NCBI GenBank assembly: GCA_017561935.1
Contig: JAFZBE010000065.1
Coordinates: 1 to 64,000 of the forward strand
DNA from: Bacteroidales bacterium
GTDB taxonomy: Bacteria; Bacteroidota; Bacteroidia; Bacteroidales; UBA3663
Reading direction: 5' to 3'
Length of the DNA: 64,000 nt
Part shown: one piece after another, positions 9,646-21,797 of the stretch
Numbering within the stretch: the stretch's first letter is position 1
Layout of the letters: the number at the start of each line of letters is the position of its first letter
The notes under the pieces: generated by a model
Told to the model about the DNA's origin: nothing
Database searches by the model: none
Seen by the model: only the letters and a program-made list of their open reading frames with translations
Translations under genes and position numbers: made by a program

Positions 9646-11955
9646 TTAATAATCTCTCAATCTACTTGTATCGCATTCGATGATTCGACCATCTGAAGCG
9701 TATAGTTTGAAGCGGATGTATTTGTCCTTGGGCCATGCTGGGAAGAGGATGGGTTCACCTGTCTCCGGGTCTTCCTGCAGGAGCATCTCTTCGAGGCCGA
9801 TGAGGGCCGAGCCGCCCCAATTGTGGTCGGGACTCCAATCGAAGCCGGGTCCCCAGAATGCGGGGAAACGGTAGGGGCCGTCCTTGAGTTTCTCCATGGT
9901 GAGCTGATATGCCTCGGCAGAAAGACCGAGACATGCTGCCCAGATATTGTCTTGCTTCCAGCCTTTCGATGAGCGATGGGCGAGGGCCACCGAATCGCAT
10001 TGGTAGGTGTTCAAGGCGAGGTCGTTGGCCGTGTATTCGCCGCGCTCGTCTTTCTCAAGCCCGTAGATGCGCCAGGGCCATACGGGATAGAGCTGCGGCG
10101 TTTCGACGTTGTTGATGCGCTCGTAGGCGATGGCTGGAGCGATGCACGGTTTGCCTTGCTGCATTCTTGTGGGGATGGGAGGGATGCGCGTGGCCAGTGC
10201 CTTTAGGTAGGGAAGATGAGTCGTGTCGTTCGATTGCTCCATGAAACGGATGCAGTCGTTCGTGACGCGTTGCAGGGCGGCGATGGTGCTCGATGAGTTG
10301 TAGGTCATCTTGTAGGTCTCGCATCCTGAGCCGGGATAGAGGATAAGGTGACCGTTGGAGTCCATTCCTCCGCTCCTATGTCCACGCTGACGGGCCAGGT
10401 AACGATAATGCTCGTCGAAGAATCGGAGGCAGGAGACAATCATCGGCTCATATTTCTCGATGGGGAAGGAGGCATCGTAACGCCGTGCCTCGAGTGCCAT
10501 CTCGCAGAATTCGAGGACGGTGTCCCATTCGTATTCGAGCCAGGCATTGTATTCGACGCCGGGGTCAAACCCGGCGGGACGTTTTTGCCCGTATTCGGCA
10601 GTATTGGGCAGGCCGAAGTTCTCCATCTGTTCGGTGAAGCAGGCACCTTCGTGGTTCCAATATGCACGACTGCGTATTTCGGCGTTATGCAGCAATGTGG
10701 CGTAGAAGTCGAGCTGTGTCTGCAGCAGGTCGTAGTCGCCGCTTTTCAGCATACCCCAATAGACGAGGCGCTGGTTCTGGGCGGTGAAGGTGCCTCCGCC
10801 CCATTTGCGGAAGTCGGGCGTCGGGTGGAACTTTCCTGCCACGAAGTTCGCCATGCTGGTGCTATCGACTTCGAGGGGATCGAAGGCGAAGAGTCCTCCA
10901 TTGAACTTGGTGGGGTATTCGCCTCCGTAATTGCAGCCGAGCATATAGCGGAAGAGCGTCACGTTGCGCAGGGCATCAGCCAGCTGTGCATCACTACCGT
11001 CGGTCTCGAAGAGGCAGCGGTTCATGTACTGCTTCCACCATGTCTGGCTGGCCTTTCGGTCGTTCTTCAGATTGACGGCGCGTTGTGTTGCTGCTGTCGT
11101 TTGTCTCCAGTCGTCGAGCGACGACTGCTGCGTGCAGAGGGTGATCTGGAAATGATGGTGTCGGGCCATGCCCTTGGCCGAACGGTAGTCCCATTGGTGA
11201 AATGCTCTGCCGTATTGGTCGTGAAGAGCTGTTGAGTTTGCGGGTTGGTGGGCTGTTGAGTTCAATGTGCCGCCAGTCAATATTCCTCCGAAGATGCGGT
11301 CGCAAAGGGGATTGTAGAGGCTGTCCTTCCATGCGCCGAGCTGTTGGTCGTGCACAGTGTATTCGAACACGGTTGTGCCACGGTTCTGGTGGAAGAAGGT
11401 GAGCTGCGAAGATGCAGCTTCGATGCTGTCGCGACGCGTAAAGATACGTTTGGGGTCAGCTTGCTTGGGGGCGAGCCATTTCCAGCTGGATTGTTGTCCC
11501 TCGGCCTGCGAGAACGCTTCGTCGTGGGTGCGCCAGCTCTGATAGCTCAGGATGGGGAGCATCTTCTGCTTAGCATCCACTTCGACATGCACGACGGGTT
11601 TGAATACATCGCACCAGAGGGTGACCGTCACATCGCCTTGCGAGATTGTCATGGCTCCCGTTTCGAGATGCAGCGTTTGTGTGAAATCATCTGCGTTCCA
11701 GTCGGGGAAGACATCCAAAGCAAAGCGCCCTAACTTCAGCATCGTGTTGTTCTCGTCGAAAGTGCCGGATTGGGAAAGGTAGAAACGGATGGTTCCCTCG
11801 GCATCGCACCACACGTTAAGTCCCACACCGCCACCGCCTACGGGCATCGACCCGGCCGAGTTGGTCGAGGGTGTTGTCCAAGTGTAGGTCGTTGTCCTGC
11901 CTAACGCTGTCGTGGCAAGCAGGAACATACAGAGAAATAGAGTTCTTTTTAACAT
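9646..11955 (-). CDS. DUF5703-type six-hairpin glycoside hydrolase-like protein, exported
   Basis: The 769-residue protein has a signal peptide (LFLCMFLLATTALG). The N-terminal beta-sandwich opens with TWTTPSTNSAGSMPVGGGGVGLNVW, as in DUF5703 proteins. The remainder looks like an (alpha/alpha)6 barrel related to GH95-like enzymes: LFRYMLGCNYGGEYPTKFNGG, AQNQRLVYWGMLKSGD, and near the end FPAFWGPGFDWSPDHNWGGS. Its substrate is unknown. Position in the sugar-acid operon next to a GH2 suggests that it frees a sugar or sugar acid from a plant glycan. A 12-bp direct repeat at 11226-11263 adds the loop NSTAHQPANSTA in frame. Confidence 0.8.
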   Translation of the reverse strand: MLKRTLFLCMFLLATTALGRTTTYTWTTPSTNSAGSMPVGGGGVGLNVWCDAEGTIRFYLSQSGTFDENNTMLKLGRFALDVFPDWNADDFTQTLHLETGAMTISQGDVTVTLWCDVFKPVVHVEVDAKQKMLPILSYQSWRTHDEAFSQAEGQQSSWKWLAPKQADPKRIFTRRDSIEAASSQLTFFHQNRGTTVFEYTVHDQQLGAWKDSLYNPLCDRIFGGILTGGTLNSTAHQPANSTALHDQYGRAFHQWDYRSAKGMARHHHFQITLCTQQSSLDDWRQTTAATQRAVNLKNDRKASQTWWKQYMNRCLFETDGSDAQLADALRNVTLFRYMLGCNYGGEYPTKFNGGLFAFDPLEVDSTSMANFVAGKFHPTPDFRKWGGGTFTAQNQRLVYWGMLKSGDYDLLQTQLDFYATLLHNAEIRSRAYWNHEGACFTEQMENFGLPNTAEYGQKRPAGFDPGVEYNAWLEYEWDTVLEFCEMALEARRYDASFPIEKYEPMIVSCLRFFDEHYRYLARQRGHRSGGMDSNGHLILYPGSGCETYKMTYNSSSTIAALQRVTNDCIRFMEQSNDTTHLPYLKALATRIPPIPTRMQQGKPCIAPAIAYERINNVETPQLYPVWPWRIYGLEKDERGEYTANDLALNTYQCDSVALAHRSSKGWKQDNIWAACLGLSAEAYQLTMEKLKDGPYRFPAFWGPGFDWSPDHNWGGSALIGLEEMLLQEDPETGEPILFPAWPKDKYIRFKLYASDGRIIECDTSRLRDY
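11226..11263 (-). repeat. In-frame direct repeat inside the DUF5703 gene
   Basis: GCTGTTGAGTT occurs twice, 24 bp apart, and encodes NST-A-HQPA-NST-A in a probable surface loop. It belongs with the other short tandem arrays of this window. Confidence 0.6.
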
Positions 11956-12045
11956 GAATTATCGTTAATTGCCATTAATTCTGTCATCGCGAAAGATTAC
12001 GAAAAGACAATTAATGGTTATTCATGGCAATTCGTGTTGAGGAAT
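11955..12045. repeat. AT-rich short-period repeat between the DUF5703 and GH2 genes
   Basis: GAATTATCGTTAATT, GCCATTAATT and, in the opposite sense, GACAATTAATGG and ATGGCAATTCG recur with a period of about 10-11 bp. A related array lies at 54808-54925. No promoter was seen here, so the two genes are probably co-transcribed. Confidence 0.5.
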
Positions 12046-12047
12046 AA

Positions 12048-15446
<3,399 letters not shown>

Positions 15447-16664
15447 TTAGGCGAACAGATCCTTCCATTCGTAGCTGCCTGGCTTGATGGTCAGATGCGT
15501 GGATGTGGCGTCGAGGCATTGCATCCTGACAATGCCTGGGCCGATGACATTGGTGATGTGGAAACGTGACCACGCGAGGGCCTTGATGGCAGAATGGGCA
15601 GTGGCACCGCCCTCGATGATGAGTTCGGATAGATTTGCGGATTTGGCGATGCGCTGAGTCATATCGCCCGTCACCTGGCGTAAGGCCAAGGCTCCTTCGC
15701 GCGTGCCGGATGAGGGGTAAGGCAGGGTGAGAATGAACGAGGCGGTCTTGCCTGCCACGACCTGAGTCTGCTTGAGGCGTCCCATCCATTTGTCGGCAGC
15801 ATCCTTCGGGGTGATTTTGAGCTTTGTTACATTGTCGAACACATCACGCGGCATGGGAATGTTGGCCATGTTGTGGCGGCGCACATAGGGTTGTGTGCTG
15901 AGGTCAATGCTCTGTGTGCTACCGCAGACGATAAGGGCGGTGCCTTTCTCGCTGAGACCATGAAAAGACTTGGCACGCGATGGTTTGCGCCCCAGTTCCT
16001 CAAGGAATGCGCAGAAGAGGTCGGCGGCACCCGCCAGGAGGGTGGGGATGCGATTGTTGAGCGCCATCTTCACGGTACGGTGAACATCCTGCGTATCTTC
16101 GGCATCGCAGATGCGGAGGCGGCTACCGGGCATAACATCGATAGCTGCAGCTACATTGGCAGTCGTAGCCGGAAATTCGGGGTCACGGCTGAAATCGGTC
16201 TGGTCAATCGGAACCCCATTGACGAAATACCGTCCGCCACGGATAGTGCGGCCCATGCTTGGGTTGGCTGGCATGTACATTACCTGTTCGTAACGAGACT
16301 CCTCGATGAGTGCCCGCAACTCGAGGTGAACATGTCCGCGAAGGGCAGAATCGGTCTTCTTGAAAAGGTGCAGCACATCGTCCTGTTTTGCCATCGACTG
16401 GGCACGCTTCAGTGGTGTCATGGCGGCATAACGAGCCTCAGTCAATTTGGGCAATCCCACCTTGATGGCTTGGCAAATGCGATGAGTTTCACTCACGGCC
16501 TCCTGCTCGGTCATAGATCGGGTGTCGGTAGCAATGACAATCAAGTCGCTGATAGGCAGGTCGTCAGCAACGTCGATAAGTAATGAGGTAGATAAACCGT
16601 AGGTGTGACCAATGCCTGCAATCTCAGCAGCACCTGTCAGGTCATCAGCAATTACAATTATCAT
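15447..16664 (-). CDS. Four-carbon acid sugar kinase (DUF1537), probable D-threonate kinase
   Basis: The family phosphorylates C4-OH of tetronates such as D-threonate, using ATP in the cytoplasm. The 405-residue protein starts MIIVIADDLTGAAEIAG, the family's substrate-binding motif, and has FKKTDSALRGHV and a C-terminal nucleotide-binding region (ELIIEGGATAHSAI). It lies 36 bp after a PdxA2-type gene. That pair is the known tetronate route: kinase, then oxidative decarboxylation to dihydroxyacetone phosphate. Exact stereospecificity cannot be read from sequence. Confidence 0.88.
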   Translation of the reverse strand: MIIVIADDLTGAAEIAGIGHTYGLSTSLLIDVADDLPISDLIVIATDTRSMTEQEAVSETHRICQAIKVGLPKLTEARYAAMTPLKRAQSMAKQDDVLHLFKKTDSALRGHVHLELRALIEESRYEQVMYMPANPSMGRTIRGGRYFVNGVPIDQTDFSRDPEFPATTANVAAAIDVMPGSRLRICDAEDTQDVHRTVKMALNNRIPTLLAGAADLFCAFLEELGRKPSRAKSFHGLSEKGTALIVCGSTQSIDLSTQPYVRRHNMANIPMPRDVFDNVTKLKITPKDAADKWMGRLKQTQVVAGKTASFILTLPYPSSGTREGALALRQVTGDMTQRIAKSANLSELIIEGGATAHSAIKALAWSRFHITNVIGPGIVRMQCLDATSTHLTIKPGSYEWKDLFA

Positions 16665-16700
16665 AATATTGGAAATTTGGTTTCAGTCGGACAATTCTTT

Positions 16701-17747
16701 TTATTCGGTTACGTTTTGGTGTTCCAGGCGATAGATAGCCATGCGGGTTGCGTAGTCGATGCTGCTCAGCAGGGCTTCTTCTGCAGCGATACCCTTACCA
16801 GCCACATCGAAGGCTGTGCCATGATCGACGGAAACACGGATGATAGGAAGTCCCAATGTGATGTTGACACCTTTTTGTGGCAGCATCTTGCCAGTCACGG
16901 GGTCCCAGTTGAAGCCCAAAACCTTGAGCGGGATATGTCCTTGGTCGTGATACTGTGCTACAACGCCATCGTATTTGCCGCACTTGGCCTTGGCGAAGAT
17001 GGAGTCGGGCGGGATAGGTCCTTCGACGTTGAAGCCGCGCTTATGCAGTTCCTCGACGGCAGGGATAATCTCCTGGGCTTCCTCCCAGCCGAAGAGTCCG
17101 TTCTCGGAGCAATGCGGATTGAGGCCGGCGATGCCGATGTGGGGATTCTCGATGCCGAACTGACGGCAGGCGTCGTGGATGAGCTCGGTGACTTCGATGA
17201 TGCGTGCCTTTTTGCAGAGGTCGCATGCCTTGCGGAGGGAGACATGGGTTGAGACATGGATGACGCGTAAGGGACCGTCGACTAACAACATGGCATATTT
17301 ACTGGTGCCAGTGAAGGTGGCATAGATCTCGGTGTGACCATCGTAGTTGTGACCTGCCTTGTGAAGGGCTTCCTTGTTAAGGGGTGCTGTACAAGTGCCA
17401 TCTACCTCGTTCGCCATCGCCAGGTCGATGGCTTTCTTGACATACTGGAAGGCCGCATTGCCGCACTGCACCTGCACCTTGCCCCATTCGAAGGTGTTCA
17501 GGTCGATGAGGGCGAGGTCATAGACATCGACAACGCCTGGGATGAACCGAGCTTCATTCACTTCGTGGATGGCGTTGACCTTCATTTCGAGACTCAGCAG
17601 GTCGATGGCCATCTGCATGATGCTCGCATCGCCCACGATGAGGGGACGGCAGGTCTGGTAGATGTCGTGGTGTGACAAGGATCGTGCGCAGATCTCGGGT
17701 CCGATGCCTGCGGGGTCACCCATGGTGATGGCTAATATCGGTTTCAT
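16701..17747 (-). CDS. PdxA2-type 4-phospho-D-threonate 3-dehydrogenase
   Basis: This NAD-dependent enzyme oxidises 4-phosphotetronate at C3; decarboxylation gives dihydroxyacetone phosphate and CO2. The 348 residues include the PdxA opening AITMGDPAGIGPEI. Metal ligands are His in YDGHTEIY, YHDQGHIPLK and DHGTAFDVAG. Vitamin B6 synthesis (PdxA proper) is less likely, because the gene is followed by the DUF1537 kinase and preceded by an alcohol dehydrogenase, symporter and aldolase. I infer PdxA2 from context rather than from a diagnostic residue. Confidence 0.85.
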   Translation of the reverse strand: MKPILAITMGDPAGIGPEICARSLSHHDIYQTCRPLIVGDASIMQMAIDLLSLEMKVNAIHEVNEARFIPGVVDVYDLALIDLNTFEWGKVQVQCGNAAFQYVKKAIDLAMANEVDGTCTAPLNKEALHKAGHNYDGHTEIYATFTGTSKYAMLLVDGPLRVIHVSTHVSLRKACDLCKKARIIEVTELIHDACRQFGIENPHIGIAGLNPHCSENGLFGWEEAQEIIPAVEELHKRGFNVEGPIPPDSIFAKAKCGKYDGVVAQYHDQGHIPLKVLGFNWDPVTGKMLPQKGVNITLGLPIIRVSVDHGTAFDVAGKGIAAEEALLSSIDYATRMAIYRLEHQNVTE

Positions 17748-17756
17748 ATCGGGTGT

Positions 17757-17804
17757 TTTTCTCTCTAGATTTTCTAGATATTCTAGAGCCTCTAGATATT
17801 CTAT
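17757..17804. repeat. TCTAGA-rich short tandem array
   Basis: Five imperfect TCTAGA/TTCTAGAT units with about 9-10 bp period fill the gap between the PdxA2-type and alcohol dehydrogenase genes. No promoter is visible. Confidence 0.7.
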
Positions 17805-18950
17805 TTAAAATAGTGAGTTATAGATGTCGGCTGCATCCTGAAGGGACACCGGGCGCGGGTTGTTACGGAGCAGGCGTTGCTGCTTCATGGCAGCTTCGGC
17901 CATCTCGGGAACGGCACTCTGCGGGATGCCAATCTCGGCGAGGGTTTGCGGGATTCCGCAGTCGCGCGAGAGCTGTGCGACATATTCTACACCGCGCATA
18001 GCCGTCTCTTCGTCGGAGAGTCCAGGTTCGCAACCCAGGGCGAGGGCCACCTCGGCGTACTTCTGGAGGTTGGCTTGCATGTTGAACTTCATCACCGTGG
18101 GAAGGAGCACGGCATTGGAGAGACCGTGGCTCTTGTGGAACATTCCTCCCACAGGATAGGCGAGGGCATGCACGGCAGCTGTGTTGACGGGACCGAGTCC
18201 GAGACCCCCGTACATTGAACCCAGGAGCATAGCTTCGCGCGCCTCGATGTCGTGACCGTCGGTGACGGCACGCTTCAGGTGACGCGAAATGAGCTGTATG
18301 CCGTAGTGGGCATACATATCGACGGAAGGATGAGCATATTTGTTGGTATAAACTTCGATGCAATGTGTCAGGGCATCCATACCCGTGGCTGCTGTGACAC
18401 GTGCCGGCATGCTGATGGTCAGGGCGGGGTCGAGGTAAGCAACATCAGCCAACAGGTGGTCGGAGATGATGCCCTTCTTGCCATTGTCGCTCTCGTCGAG
18501 CAGGATGGCATTGGGCGACACCTCGCTGCCTGTGCCGGCTGTGGTGGGTGCGCAGGCGAACCATACGCCACGGTGTTTTACGAACCCGATGCCGAAACAC
18601 TCCTCGATGGTCTGTTCGGAGTGGAGGAACGTGGCCACAAGTTTGGCGACATCCATCACCGAACCACCACCAACCCCAAATACCGATTCAGCTTCGAAGT
18701 CCTGCGCTTCGGCAAGGATACGCTTGAAGTCGGCTACTGTGGGTTCGCGCAGGATTTGGGTCTCGACAAGCACCTTGACACCATTGGCGTTGAGCCGTTC
18801 AATGATTGGTTGCAACATGGGCACGATGGGGTCAGCTGTAAGGAGCAAGAGATGGTTGAGTCCCATCTTGATATAGTCGTCGCAGAAGTGGTCCATGCAG
18901 CCTGTGCCGAACTCGATGCGCTTGGGTTGTTTTAGGATTATGGGTTCCAT
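17805..18950 (-). CDS. Iron-containing alcohol dehydrogenase (group III)
   Basis: An NAD(P)-dependent aldehyde reductase/alcohol dehydrogenase of 381 residues. Family marks are VFGVGGGSVMDVAK (nucleotide binding), APTTAGTGSEVSPNA, and the metal ligands in GMDALTHCIE and HALAYPVGGMFHKSHG. Relatives include lactaldehyde, propanediol and glycolaldehyde enzymes. In this operon I infer reduction of the aldehyde freed by the aldolase, for example D-threuronate to D-threonate, before phosphorylation. The substrate is not visible in the sequence. Confidence 0.88.
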   Translation of the reverse strand: MEPIILKQPKRIEFGTGCMDHFCDDYIKMGLNHLLLLTADPIVPMLQPIIERLNANGVKVLVETQILREPTVADFKRILAEAQDFEAESVFGVGGGSVMDVAKLVATFLHSEQTIEECFGIGFVKHRGVWFACAPTTAGTGSEVSPNAILLDESDNGKKGIISDHLLADVAYLDPALTISMPARVTAATGMDALTHCIEVYTNKYAHPSVDMYAHYGIQLISRHLKRAVTDGHDIEAREAMLLGSMYGGLGLGPVNTAAVHALAYPVGGMFHKSHGLSNAVLLPTVMKFNMQANLQKYAEVALALGCEPGLSDEETAMRGVEYVAQLSRDCGIPQTLAEIGIPQSAVPEMAEAAMKQQRLLRNNPRPVSLQDAADIYNSLF

Positions 18951-18966
18951 TAAAAGGGGGTATGAA

Positions 18967-19060
18967 AGGTTATGGAGGGTTAAGAGGGGTTAAGAAGGGT
19001 TAAGAGGGGTTAAGAGGGGTTAAGAGGGGTTAAGAAGGGTTAAGAAGGGTTAAGAAGGGT
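18967..19060. repeat. 10-bp tandem array TAAGA(A/G)GGGT
   Basis: About nine head-to-tail copies of TAAGAGGGGT or TAAGAAGGGT lie between the alcohol dehydrogenase and symporter genes. The array runs into the symporter gene: its last codons (SNPS) and stop lie in a repeat unit. The same unit flanks the other end of that gene (20641-20719). Confidence 0.9.
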
Positions 19061-20633
19061 TTGACTTTCGTTCTTTAATGAAGCCGTAGATGGTGAGGCT
19101 GTCGTTGGCTTTGTCGCTCGGGAAGAGGAATGAAGCCAGATAACCCACCACAAGGACGATGAGGTGGCTATAGACACCCAGCATGTATTTCGAGTGGGTG
19201 AAGTTCCATGTGCCCAAGTCTATCAATGCAGACTTAGAACCATCGGGCATCTTCATGGGCGATGTCAGGGTAGCATAGGCAGTGAAGAGGATGCAGGCGA
19301 TGAGACCCACATAGAGACCTTTCTTGTTCGCACGCCTGCTGAATAGACCCAGTAGGAAAATACCTACAATGCCCGCCGAGAAAATGGCGTAGAACGCGAA
19401 GATTGTCTCGAGCACCGAGCCACCGTGGGTTTGTATGTAAGCAATGGCAATGGCGATCACTCCAAGACTGGCGATGACCACTGCCCAGCGGCCTGCGTTG
19501 AGTTTCTGTCGGTCGGTCATGCTGGGATGCAGTTTTACGATGTAGTCTTGTACGGCGATGGCAGAGATGCAGTTGAGGTCGGAGTCAAGCGACGAAATGG
19601 CTGCTGCTGCAATGGCTGCAATGATGAGTCCGCGTATGCCGAGGGGCAGTTGTGTCGAGATGAAGTGGGGGAATACAGCATCCGCTTTCAGCAGTTGGGA
19701 ACCTGTTTCGGGGTCGATGACAGCGGGATCGGGCGACAACTGGTAATATGCCCAGAGCAACGAACCCACAAGCATAAACATGGTCCAGACGGGCACGGAG
19801 AGAGACACTCCAATGAATGCTGCCTTCTTGGCCTCGTGGTCGTTCTTGGCGGTCAGGTAACGTTGAACGATGGTTTGGTCGGTACCGTACTTCTGAAGAG
19901 CATAGAAGATGCCATTGAACACCATCACCCAGAATGTTGTTTCGACAAAATTCCATTCATAGGGTCCCACGTCAATCTTGCCGGCATCCCACGCTGTGCC
20001 TACAATTTCGCTCGGGCCGTAGGGCGTGCCGACACCGAAGAGAAGGAAAGTGATGCAAAGCAGACCACCGCCAATAAGCAGGAACCCCTGTACCACATCC
20101 ATCCAGATGATGGCCTCCATGCCACCCAAGAGGGTTAAGATGATGATGGCCACGGCCAGGACGGCCACGATGAGGTAGATGTTGACATCCATGAAGGCTG
20201 CCAGCGCCATCGAAACGAGATAGAAAACCGAGCCCATCTTGGTGAAGTGAGTCAGCACAAAAGCGATGGAGCTATAGTAACGAGCCCCAGCACCGAAACG
20301 TCGCTCAAAGTATTCGTAGGTCGATAGTTTGATGATTGAACGGTAGAGGGGTACGATGATGCCGATAAGCGCAAGGAGGACAATGGGAACCATGAGACCC
20401 TGTACCAGCAGTACCCAGTTGCTGCTATAGGCAGCACCTGGATAAGCCAGGAAGGTGACACTTGATATCAGTGTGGCAAAGATCGAGATACCTACCGCCC
20501 AAGCAGGAACGCGTCCGCTACCTTTGAAGTAGGTCGAACTATCCTTCTGCCTATGGGCGAAGTAGAAGCCCATGACAATGGCAAGGAGGATACTTGCAAT
20601 GACGATAAAGTAATCAAACCAGTGGAGTCCCAT
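19050..20633 (-). CDS. Sodium:solute symporter (SSS/SLC5 family), probable sugar-acid importer
   Basis: The 527-residue inner-membrane protein has about 13 hydrophobic segments. It carries the SSS opening WFDYFIVIASILLAIVMGFYFA, RVPAWAVGISIFATLISSVTFLAYPG (Na-site helix), and EYFERRFG. It lies directly after a DHDPS/NAL-family aldolase gene, an arrangement also used for sialic acid uptake and cleavage. I therefore infer import of a 2-keto-3-deoxy (ulosonic) acid or another sugar acid. Both ends of the gene abut TAAGAAGGGT arrays, one of which provides the stop codon. Confidence 0.9.
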   Translation of the reverse strand: MGLHWFDYFIVIASILLAIVMGFYFAHRQKDSSTYFKGSGRVPAWAVGISIFATLISSVTFLAYPGAAYSSNWVLLVQGLMVPIVLLALIGIIVPLYRSIIKLSTYEYFERRFGAGARYYSSIAFVLTHFTKMGSVFYLVSMALAAFMDVNIYLIVAVLAVAIIILTLLGGMEAIIWMDVVQGFLLIGGGLLCITFLLFGVGTPYGPSEIVGTAWDAGKIDVGPYEWNFVETTFWVMVFNGIFYALQKYGTDQTIVQRYLTAKNDHEAKKAAFIGVSLSVPVWTMFMLVGSLLWAYYQLSPDPAVIDPETGSQLLKADAVFPHFISTQLPLGIRGLIIAAIAAAAISSLDSDLNCISAIAVQDYIVKLHPSMTDRQKLNAGRWAVVIASLGVIAIAIAYIQTHGGSVLETIFAFYAIFSAGIVGIFLLGLFSRRANKKGLYVGLIACILFTAYATLTSPMKMPDGSKSALIDLGTWNFTHSKYMLGVYSHLIVLVVGYLASFLFPSDKANDSLTIYGFIKERKSNPS

Positions 20634-20640
20634 TTAGTAA

Positions 20641-20719
20641 GATGGTTAAGAAGGGTTCTGAGGGGTTAAGAAGGGTTCTGAGGGGTTAAGAAGGGTTCTG
20701 AGGGGTTAAGAAGGGTTGC
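20641..20719. repeat. 20-bp tandem array (TAAGAAGGGT-TCTGAGGGGT)
   Basis: About 3.5 copies of a 20-bp unit made of two related 10-mers lie upstream of the symporter gene, between it and the aldolase gene. Confidence 0.9.
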
Positions 20720-20767
20720 TTTCGTAGGTATGCGAGCGATGCTTGGAGTTTAAGGTTCAAAGGGCTC

Positions 20768-21670
20768 TTAATAATGTACCACGCTACGCGCCTTGAGGGC
20801 AATGTCCTTCTCTTCATCTTCACTCAGTCGGGTCAGTGGCGGGAACACGTCGGGAGTGCAAAGTCCATCGGTCTGCATCATCACCTTGAGGGCAGTGAGC
20901 GATTGGCCCAAGGTGCGTCCGGCCTGATAGATTTTCGCTATATCGTTGGTGCTAACCTGTAGTTGCTGTGCTGTTCCTAGATCGCCTGAGATAGCCGACT
21001 CATAGAGCTTTCGGAACATACCTGGAGTGAAATTGCCAGTGGAAGGTACAATGCCATCTCCGCCCAAAGAGAGGGAATAGAACGATTGTGCGGCCCAACC
21101 GCAGAAATAACTGAAATCCTCGCGATGCTGGGCGAATTCGATACATAGCTGCATGCGTTCAAGGTCGCGCTCCGAGTCTTTCAGTCCTACGATGTTGGGA
21201 TGTTCGGCAAGACGTTTGATAACATCCACCGGGATACTCATGTGGGTGGTGGCGAAGATGTTGTAGAGCATCACGGGCACCTTCGAATAGTCGGCTAATT
21301 GGCGATAGTAGGCTTCCATTTGCCCGGGAGTCAGAGCATAATAGGTGGGAAGCGTTGCTACGATGACATCTGCACCGAGAGCAGTGAATGCATCCACTTG
21401 GGCGTGCTGTTCGGCGATGCAATTGCCTGTTAGTCCGGCATAGACCGTCACTTGTCCCGATGCTGCCTTGACAGCCGTCTCGACCAGCAGTCGCGCGTCG
21501 GCCTGGCTCACCGAATTACCTTCACCGGTGGTGCCCATCAACAAAGGGCTGACATTGTTCTTGACGAAGCTGTCGATGATGCGCTCGACAGCTGAGGTGT
21601 CAAGTTTGCCATCGGAGGTTACGGGGGTGACCATAGGGACAACCACGCCACAGTATTTCTTTGTACTCAT
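20768..21670 (-). CDS. DHDPS/N-acetylneuraminate lyase family aldolase
   Basis: A class I (Schiff-base) pyruvate-dependent aldolase of 300 residues. It has the family opening GVVVPMVTPVTSDGKLD, the pyruvate-binding GTTGEGNSVS, the catalytic Tyr in LPTYYALTP, and the Schiff-base Lys in IVGLKDSERDLER. Family members cleave or form 2-keto-3-deoxy acids. As first gene of an operon with a symporter, alcohol dehydrogenase, tetronate kinase and PdxA2, it probably cleaves a ulosonic acid to pyruvate plus an aldehyde, rather than making lysine precursors. The operon promoter is at 21798-21829, with a leader of about 120 nt. Confidence 0.87.
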   Translation of the reverse strand: MSTKKYCGVVVPMVTPVTSDGKLDTSAVERIIDSFVKNNVSPLLMGTTGEGNSVSQADARLLVETAVKAASGQVTVYAGLTGNCIAEQHAQVDAFTALGADVIVATLPTYYALTPGQMEAYYRQLADYSKVPVMLYNIFATTHMSIPVDVIKRLAEHPNIVGLKDSERDLERMQLCIEFAQHREDFSYFCGWAAQSFYSLSLGGDGIVPSTGNFTPGMFRKLYESAISGDLGTAQQLQVSTNDIAKIYQAGRTLGQSLTALKVMMQTDGLCTPDVFPPLTRLSEDEEKDIALKARSVVHY

Positions 21671-21742
21671 TCTTTTTTTTTCTTATAGATTATACAAATG
21701 TCAATTGTGGATTGAGAATCATGAATTGCAATATCTGAAACC

Positions 21743-21774
21743 TTGAGTCAACAATTTTTGGCAACTTGACTCAA
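21743..21774 (-). promoter_or_regulatory. Paired TTGA(G/C)TCAA dyads in the operon leader
   Basis: TTGAGTCAACAA (from 21743) and TTGACTCAACAA (from 21766) are 23 bp apart, about two helix turns. The 9-mers are reverse complements as well as direct repeats apart from the centre base, so they could be two operator half-sites or form an RNA hairpin about 20-45 nt after the likely start. Confidence 0.5.
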
Positions 21775-21797
21775 CAAATTCGGAGCATTTTGCGGGG

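Noticed and set aside
16701-17747. PdxA for vitamin B6 synthesis
   Set aside because: Its neighbours are a DUF1537 kinase, Fe-alcohol dehydrogenase, symporter and aldolase, which indicates acid-sugar catabolism.
18967-19060. Operator array for a regulator in front of the alcohol dehydrogenase
   Set aside because: Similar arrays of other sequence occur at the 3' ends of genes and inside coding sequence, so a general repeat-expansion process explains it better.
20768-21670. DapA for lysine synthesis
   Set aside because: The operon is catabolic and includes a transporter; family membership alone does not imply lysine synthesis.
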